Shown in pieces: positions 57,692 through 64,000 of a DNA stretch of 64,000 nt. How positions within the stretch are numbered: position 1 is the first letter of the stretch; each line of letters opens with the position of its first letter. Origin of the DNA: Muraenolepis orangiensis (taxonomy: Eukaryota > Chordata > Actinopteri > Gadiformes > Muraenolepididae); NCBI GenBank assembly GCA_027704905.1, contig CM051002.1, positions 4,804,351-4,868,350 of the forward strand, given 5' to 3'. A program made the translations under genes and the position numbers. The notes beneath the pieces are model-generated. The model did no database searches and was not told where the DNA came from. It worked only from the letters and a program-made list of their open reading frames with translations.

Positions 57692-58610
57692 GTGAGGGGG
57701 CAAGCAGATGGCCCAAAGTAGCAAAGCGAATGAAGGGCTTGACCATTGCCTGGCGATAGGAAGTAGCTGTTCCTTTCACTGCCCTGTAGGCTAGCACCAG
57801 AGTATTAAACTGGATGCAAGCAGCCACAGGTAGCCAGTGTAGAGACAGAAGAAGGGTAGATGTGTGTGAGATCTTGGGTAAGGTTGAACACCACACAAGC
57901 TGCAGCTTTCTGAATGAGCTCCACAGGCCTGATGGCAGATGCCGGGGCGCCAGAAAGGAGGGAGTTGCAGTAGTCCAGCTGGGAGATGACAAGAGCCTGG
58001 ATGAGCACCTGCGCTGCCTTGTCAGTAAGGAAGGGCTGAATCCTCCTGATGTTGTAAAGGAGGAATCTGCAGGAGCATGTCACCGATGCAATGTTTGCCG
58101 AGAACGACAGTTGGACGTCCAGGGTCACACACAGATTCCTTACAGTCACCACAGTATCATCTGTGTTGACAGACAGGTCTCAGTGCGGACAGCCCTTTGC
58201 CGGGAAGAAAAATAGCTCAGTCTTGTCCAAGTTTAGCTTTAGGAGGTGCATCGTCATCCACTTCGAGATGTCTGCTAAGCACGCAGAAATGCGTGTTTCC
58301 ACTTGCATATCAGAGGGGGGAAACGACAAGATATGTTGGGTGTCATCAGCATAGCAGCGGTAGGATAAATCATGGGAGTGGATAACAGGACCAAGGGATG
58401 TTGTGTAGAGGGAGAAGAGAATAGGACCCTGGTCCTATCCTTGTGGAACCCCAGTCAGTCTGCATGGTTCTGACACAGACCCTCCCAGTGCCACCTGGTA
58501 GGAGCCGTCAGGTAGGATGCAAACGAGAGAGAAAAAAAAGCAGAGCCCGAGACACCCTTCCCTTCAAGGGTGGAGAGGGAATCTGGTGGTTCACAGTGTC
58601 GAATGCTGCA
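57692..58610 (-). mobile_element. LINE (YADD lineage), RT part of a split copy
   Basis: On the minus strand from 58610: AAFDTVNHQILLSTL, LTGVPQGSILFSLYTTSLG, YRCYADDTQHI (catalytic YADD kept), SDMQVETRISACLADISKWM, LLKLNLDKTELFFF, then VTVRNLCVTLDVQLSFSANI, ALVISQLDYCNSLLSGAP, and the start of the C-terminal LHWLPVAACIQFNTLVLAYR. It continues at 56270 after the Harbinger-like insertion. Frames shift several times, so it is inactive. In life the protein would be a target-primed reverse transcriptase. Confidence 0.9.
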
Positions 58611-58639
58611 GTTTACTCATCACTTATAAAGTGACATTT

Positions 58640-59900
58640 GAGATCTCAGATTGAGTAAATGGTTCACGAGCCATTTTCAAGAAGCTGGATTTTCCAGATT
58701 AATCGGCTAGTATGTGAATTCAGAATTCAGAGGAATTTTTAGATACCAAGATGAGACTACTCTACCCTGAAGTATAATGTAACTCCACCTGCTTTATGCT
58801 ATGGTCTATTCATTTAATCTGTGTTTAATGATCGATGAAAATGTATTTTTTTACATGTTATATATATATTTATATGTTATAGTATATAATAACATATATA
58901 GAAGTTAGTAGATAGTGCTGTTTGTAGTATATATTTGTTATTGTATCGTTTTGTAAATTGAATATAGTAGATCATATATAGAGTTGTTTATAGTATATAG
59001 TATAGTATATTTGTGTAGCACGTGGTTTAAATATAATATATTCTATGAAAAATTTACATGAACCTTGCGTTACATAACGTGGCTTTCGAGATCAATGGCA
59101 GCCTCTGATTGGGCCGTCTGCCGGACGGTATGAGAGCAACCAGCGAGGAAGAATCCCGAGTCTTGGACAAGGAGGCCTCATCATTTTCCTATCAGGGCTA
59201 GCTCTGGTCAGTATTTTCTACAATATCTTGTATATAACTATTCCTGATCTTCTTTCGTCAAAGGAGGGTAAGCTGAATAATTGTTTTCTTATTTCCGCAG
59301 ATAGCGTTCCGAGAAAGCTTTGAAGGGCTTAACTCTTCAAATAACATTGTGTAGCTGCTTGAGTTTCCATTGTATGGATGCATTGTACATGCTTCAGTTC
59401 ATTTCAAGACGTCTACAGACAGAGGCTACTGTAAAAATGTGCTGTTGACTCTAGAGGTGACGGATTGCAAGTGCAGAATTCCGATGCCGCCCTAAGACAA
59501 TATTCACATGCGGAAATATGATTAAAATTGCCACTGCGTAAGCCTGCCAAGTTTATCAGAGTTTACCAAGCCCTCAGTAAAGCCAGAGCCACTCACATTC
59601 TGCACTGAACATCAAATGTTAATTTCCTACAGAGGGGTGAGAGAGAAAGAGCACTATCTACATCTTTCTTTCTCTATTTCTCTCTCTCTCTCTCGTTTAG
59701 AGAGAGAGACACGCACACACACAACACATACACACACACAAACACAATGTAAGTGTGCCTTAAGCAACATTTGCATTAAAGGGATTGACTTGATTCTCCC
59801 TGGGAATTGTAGGCCTTCAATCTAAAGTGAATTCCATGGTAAATTGTTTACCAATCTCAAATAACGTTCCCTCAAGCATGATTTATGTTTTACGTCATTC
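58640..59900. other. No gene seen
   Basis: AT-rich TATAGTATA sequence lies at 58850-59045, resembling LINE UTR. Unrecognised sequence follows. Splice-like motifs near 59266 and 59300 enclose only about 35 bases and are not accepted as an intron. A short CA run is at 59710-59746. Confidence 0.4.
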
Positions 59901-59937
59901 AGTCCGAGGGTTCACTCGTCCGAGGGATTATTATATC

Positions 59938-60145
59938 AGTGGTTCTCAACACAGGGGGTCCCTCGGCCCCTCGGATTAGTGAACCCTCAGACTTGAGAAC
60001 CCTCGGACTAGTGAACCCTCGGACTAGTGAACCTCAGACTAGTGAACCCTCAGACTAGAAAACCTCGGACAAATGAACCCTCGGACTAGTGAACCCTCGG
60101 ACTAGTGAACCCTCGGACTAATTGACCCTCGGACTAGGTAACCCT
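59938..60145. repeat. 18-bp tandem repeat (CCCTCGGACTAGTGAA), about 9-11 units
   Basis: Units of CCCTCGGACTAGTGAA plus two bases, with AGACTAG and ACTAATTG variants. The array follows CAGTGGTTCTCAAC (59938), a start typical of hAT MITEs. An inverted unit (GTCCGAGGGTTCACTCGTCC) lies just outside at 59903-59923. Confidence 0.9.
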
Positions 60146-60218
60146 TCTCAATAATCAAAAATCTCAATCTCGGAAAAAAAACCCTTATGTTGGCTGCTGC
60201 TAATTTCTTTCTGTCTAC

Positions 60219-60428
60219 TCAATCTAAATCTAAATCTGGGGGATTGAATCCTCTTTATTGGTACCATACATGTACACCCAGTGAAATGACTGCATTTAAC
60301 CCATCTTAGTATTAGTAGCAGTGGGCAACTACTGTATATACAGCGCCCGGGGAGCAGTGTAAGTAAGGGTCTTGTGCCTTGCAGGTGTTTCGGGGACTTG
60401 AACCGGCGAGCTTCCGGTTCCCAAGAAA
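60219..60428 (-). mobile_element. tRNA-derived SINE, 5' truncated
   Basis: On the minus strand it keeps box B-like CGGTTCAAGTCCCCGAAACA, CTGTATATACAGTAGTTGCC, GTGTACATGTATGG and CAATAAAGAGGATTC, with an (ATTTAG)n tail. The box A part is missing. It is the same family as 60749-61020. Confidence 0.8.
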
Positions 60429-60541
60429 AAATTACGTAATGAAGTGGAGATATAGGTGTAGACTACACTCACAGACAAGTTAACCTTGATTGCCTTGGTC
60501 ATGATACCATGGCCAGCGCTGGGCAGCCAACCCTGACACAG

Positions 60542-60543
<2 letters not shown>

Positions 60544-60580
<37 letters not shown>
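60544..60580. repeat. (CA)n microsatellite
   Basis: About 18 CA units between the two SINE copies. Confidence 0.95.
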
Positions 60581-60582
<2 letters not shown>

Positions 60583-60748
60583 GACACACACATACATACA
60601 AAAGGGCCTCTGATATTCCCAATGGGACCTTTTGTTCGGTCACCACCCCCTTAACTAAAACAAGGTCTGGTGGGCATGTTGGCAAAGAGACAACACCACT
60701 GTCTCCCGTAGCCGCTGTGTGAGTGTGTACTGTGTACCACTATGTGAG

Positions 60749-61020
60749 ATATAAATCTAAATCTAGGGAGGATATAATCATCTTTATTGGTCACATACAT
60801 GTACACATACACAGTGAAAAGTGTTTCTCTGGAATTCAACCCATCCTAGTATTAGGTAGTAGTGGGCAGCTATTGTATATACAGCGGGCCGTGGGAACAG
60901 AGGGAGTCTGGTGCCTCAGCAGTGCCCAGGTGTTTTGGGGACTTGAACCGGTGACCTTCCAGTTCCCAAGCCAAGTCCAAACAGACTGAGTGAGCTATCC
61001 TGCCTGCCAGATAGAAGTGT
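60749..61020 (-). mobile_element. tRNA-derived SINE, near full length
   Basis: On the minus strand it starts GGCAGGATAGCTCACTCAG (box A-like TAGCTCACTCAG), then GTCACCGGTTCAAGTCCCC (box B), then a non-tRNA body with GTATATACAATAGCTGCCC. It ends ATGTGACCAATAAAGATG with an ATTTAGATTT tail. RNA polymerase III would start at the left of the tRNA-like head. The family name is not known to me. Confidence 0.85.
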
Positions 61021-61077
61021 GCACCCCCCCCCCCTACCTCTGTAACAAATAAATACATAAACTCTATGGCTGAGCAC

Positions 61078-61469
61078 TGTCACGCCTGGGTGTAGGTGGG
61101 ACCCAAAAGCAGAGGGACAGAAGCCAGGTACAGACAGGTGCTTTAATGATAGAAAAGGTACAGACAGGGCAAGGCAAAAACAAGGTTGTTTTCCAGGCGA
61201 ACACGGTAGATCCAAAAAACAGAACACAAGACGTGATACTTAAACTTGCCGTGAGGCTTCCCGAGAATCAGTGTGTGTGTGCGGGGTAGGCTTAAATACC
61301 AACGTTAATTGTGATGCGCTGCAGCTGCGTGTAAGAATTAACAAGGGGGCGTGGCTATCAGGTAGTGTGTAGTGGGAGTGAGGAGACAGGAATGCGGAAC
61401 GTGATTAGGGGGCGTGGCTACCTGAGCGAGTGCTGTGGAAGAGAGGAGACAGGAGTGCAAACTGTGACA
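61078..61469 (-). mobile_element. Solo LTR (392 bp)
   Basis: The plus strand begins TGTCACGCC and ends ACTGTGACA, with a perfect 5-bp duplication AGCAC (61073-61077 and 61470-61474). On the minus strand TATTTAAG (61291-61298) and ATTAAA (61142-61147) sit in TATA and poly(A) positions, and TTTTGGGTCCCACCTACAC ends U5. This resembles TTCTGGGTCCTACCAACAC in the LTR at 23752. Two GGGGGCGTGGCTA blocks (about 61344 and 61409) show an internal duplication in U3. No internal genes. Confidence 0.9.
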
Positions 61470-62165
61470 AGCACTCGGCTACGCTGTCGTGGCCTGCCCG
61501 GCCTTGGTGATTATATTCCCCTCCATTGCCCCATAAGCCAAATCAGTGGCCAATCGATGTTGTTAGCAAAGTGAGCCTTGATTTGAAAGGGGTCCATGTT
61601 CCCGTCAGGTTTGATAAGACTTGAGGCCGGCTGGTCCTTGGTGTTGGTTTGTCCAATTCGCACTGTTGCAATTGCAAGTGCCCCCAGATTCTTTGATTAA
61701 CTCCACCCTTCACCCTTCACCCTTCACCCCCACCCCAGCCCAGACCCCCCCCCCACCCTTATATCTTTGCCAATTAGCTGGATTGGTTTGAGACGAACAC
61801 AGTGTGTAATAGTAGGAAAGCACACCTAGGTGGCTTAAAGTGCAGTGCAGCTAGTCTCAGTGAAGAGAGTTAGTTGCATCCATCCATTATTTACTGTCAC
61901 GTAAAAATAGTAGAATTATGTTTTAGCGTTTGTTCTCCAGGTTTATGTTGTTTGTATTGTGATGTTTGTATTGTCAGTATTGTACGTGTTTTTCACTCTT
62001 ATTTTGAAGCCCTGTGAGGACTTTGATGACAGCTATATCACAAGCTGTCAATCTTCATCTCGCTATTACTTTTTTTGTCTTCCCACTCCTCCGAGGTAGG
62101 GATGGAGGGATGAACGGACCAACAGCAGCCGTCATCACACCTCTGGTCTCTCTCCAGCCTGGCCA

Positions 62166-62225
62166 GGGTAATCTCATGGGTAATCTCATGGGTAATCTCA
62201 TGGGTAATCTCATGGGTAATCTCAT
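62166..62225. repeat. 12-bp tandem repeat, five exact copies
   Basis: GGGTAATCTCAT repeated five times without change. In one frame it reads Gly-Asn-Leu-Met. The period divisible by 3 keeps a short ORF open. The surroundings have no coding signal. Confidence 0.96.
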
Positions 62226-62342
62226 GGAGCAATTAGGAATATCTTCTCTCCCTTTGCCGTTTTTTCTTTATTTTAATGGAAAATTATAATCGGCCACTCC
62301 TCTCCAGCTGTGGAAGTCTGTCACCTACGCGGTCTGATCGGC

Positions 62343-62485
<143 letters not shown>

Positions 62486-62616
62486 GGTATAGCCATGGCT
62501 CATTGGTTCAGCATTCTGTACGCTGGGGGTGCAACTTCACACAAAACAAACCCCACACAGCACACCCATTACCCATAAACACCCCCGATATATACAGTAT
62601 GTATATATTTTTGGGG

Positions 62617-62672
62617 TTTGTGTGTGTTTGATAGATAGATTGATACTTTATTAATCCCGAGGGAAATTTAGT
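62617..62672 (-). mobile_element. LINE 3' tail stub
   Basis: GATAGATAGATTGATAC, then TTTATTAATCCCGAGGG and AAATTTAGTAAA. This is the reversed end of the 34870 family. It is followed by an A-run and (TA)n to about 62770. Confidence 0.75.
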
Positions 62673-62689
62673 AAATTTTTTCATATATA

Positions 62690-62770
62690 CAAAAAAAAAA
62701 ATATATATATATATACAGTATATGTATACGTATATTTATTGATATAAATATATAAATATATATATATAAA
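62690..62770. repeat. AT-rich (TA)n patch
   Basis: Poly-A and TATATA runs without coding sense. Confidence 0.9.
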
Positions 62771-63748
<978 letters not shown>

Positions 63749-64000
63749 GGTGCCAACATTATCGTCAGGCGATAGAGAACAATGACTTCTCAGCTCGGTT
63801 GGATAGGCAACAGCCCCCCCGGTGGCCCCCTCGCCTTGTCAGCCTCTGTGAGTTGAATGTGTTGTTGTTTATAAATAAAGAGGCTTTTGGATGTCATTTC
63901 ACCCACCCTCCCCCCTCCCTCCCCCCTCCTCCTTCTTGACTTTGCCAGTGACATTAAAAGTTGTTCCCTGAAGCAAAGCACAGCTGCCGCTGACCCCAAG

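Noticed and set aside
59222..59330. An intron between a donor-like GGAGGGTAAGC and acceptor-like TTTCCGCAG
   Set aside because: The interval is only about 35 bases and neither side has a coding frame.

Overview
The window looks like teleost fish nuclear DNA that is intergenic or deep intronic. The evidence is the very high density of long (CA/GT)n, (GA/CT)n and minisatellite arrays, several LINE lineages typical of fish (L2/CR1/Rex1-like and RTE/Rex3-like), solo LTRs, hAT, Tc1/mariner, PIF/Harbinger-like and TTAA-flanked (Kolobok-like) DNA transposons, and a vertebrate-type nuclear tRNA-Gln. I found no convincing host protein-coding exon. Nearly all long open frames are translations of simple repeats, and the recognisable proteins all belong to mobile elements.

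Layout. 0-1.7 kb is unrecognised single-copy-looking DNA. 1.7-4.0 kb is an L2-type LINE split by an 821-bp solo LTR. 4-16 kb holds microsatellites, minisatellites, a second LINE (8.2-9.0 kb) and LINE 3' ends. 16-23 kb has a solo LTR (16993-17360), a fold-back element, one end of a TTAA element, an L2-like LINE with a 401-codon open reverse-transcriptase frame (19343-20759), and an unrecognised short ORF. 23.7-28.95 kb is one TTAA-flanked terminal-inverted-repeat transposon that has collected a solo LTR, a 1.2-kb minisatellite and a hAT pseudogene. It carries a THAP-domain gene remnant at its left end and a convergent short ORF at its right end, each preceded by a TGACGTCA site. 30-32 kb is a LINE inserted in a CA array. 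33.9-35.5 kb is a minisatellite split by a LINE 3' end. 35.9-37.3 kb is a long-TIR element with an 8-bp target duplication. 38.7-39.95 kb is a Tc1/mariner-like remnant. 40.7-41.4 kb is a second THAP gene remnant. 44.2-44.6 kb is a tandem duplication containing one intact and one decayed tRNA-Gln. 45-54.4 kb holds LINE pieces, a hAT pseudogene and a 37-bp pyrimidine-rich minisatellite. 55-58.6 kb is a minus-strand LINE split by a PIF/Harbinger-like element. 60-61.5 kb has two tRNA-derived SINEs and a solo LTR. The end is microsatellite and unrecognised sequence.

The only feature likely to be an active host gene is the tRNA-Gln. The rest is a layered record of insertions whose order can be read from intact target-site duplications. 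The most interesting signals are the two-gene architecture of the TTAA element, four solo LTRs with perfect 5-bp duplications, several long perfect palindromes, and a 90-bp higher-order period inside the 18-bp minisatellite. Superfamily names are given from motifs and target-site length. No database search was possible.
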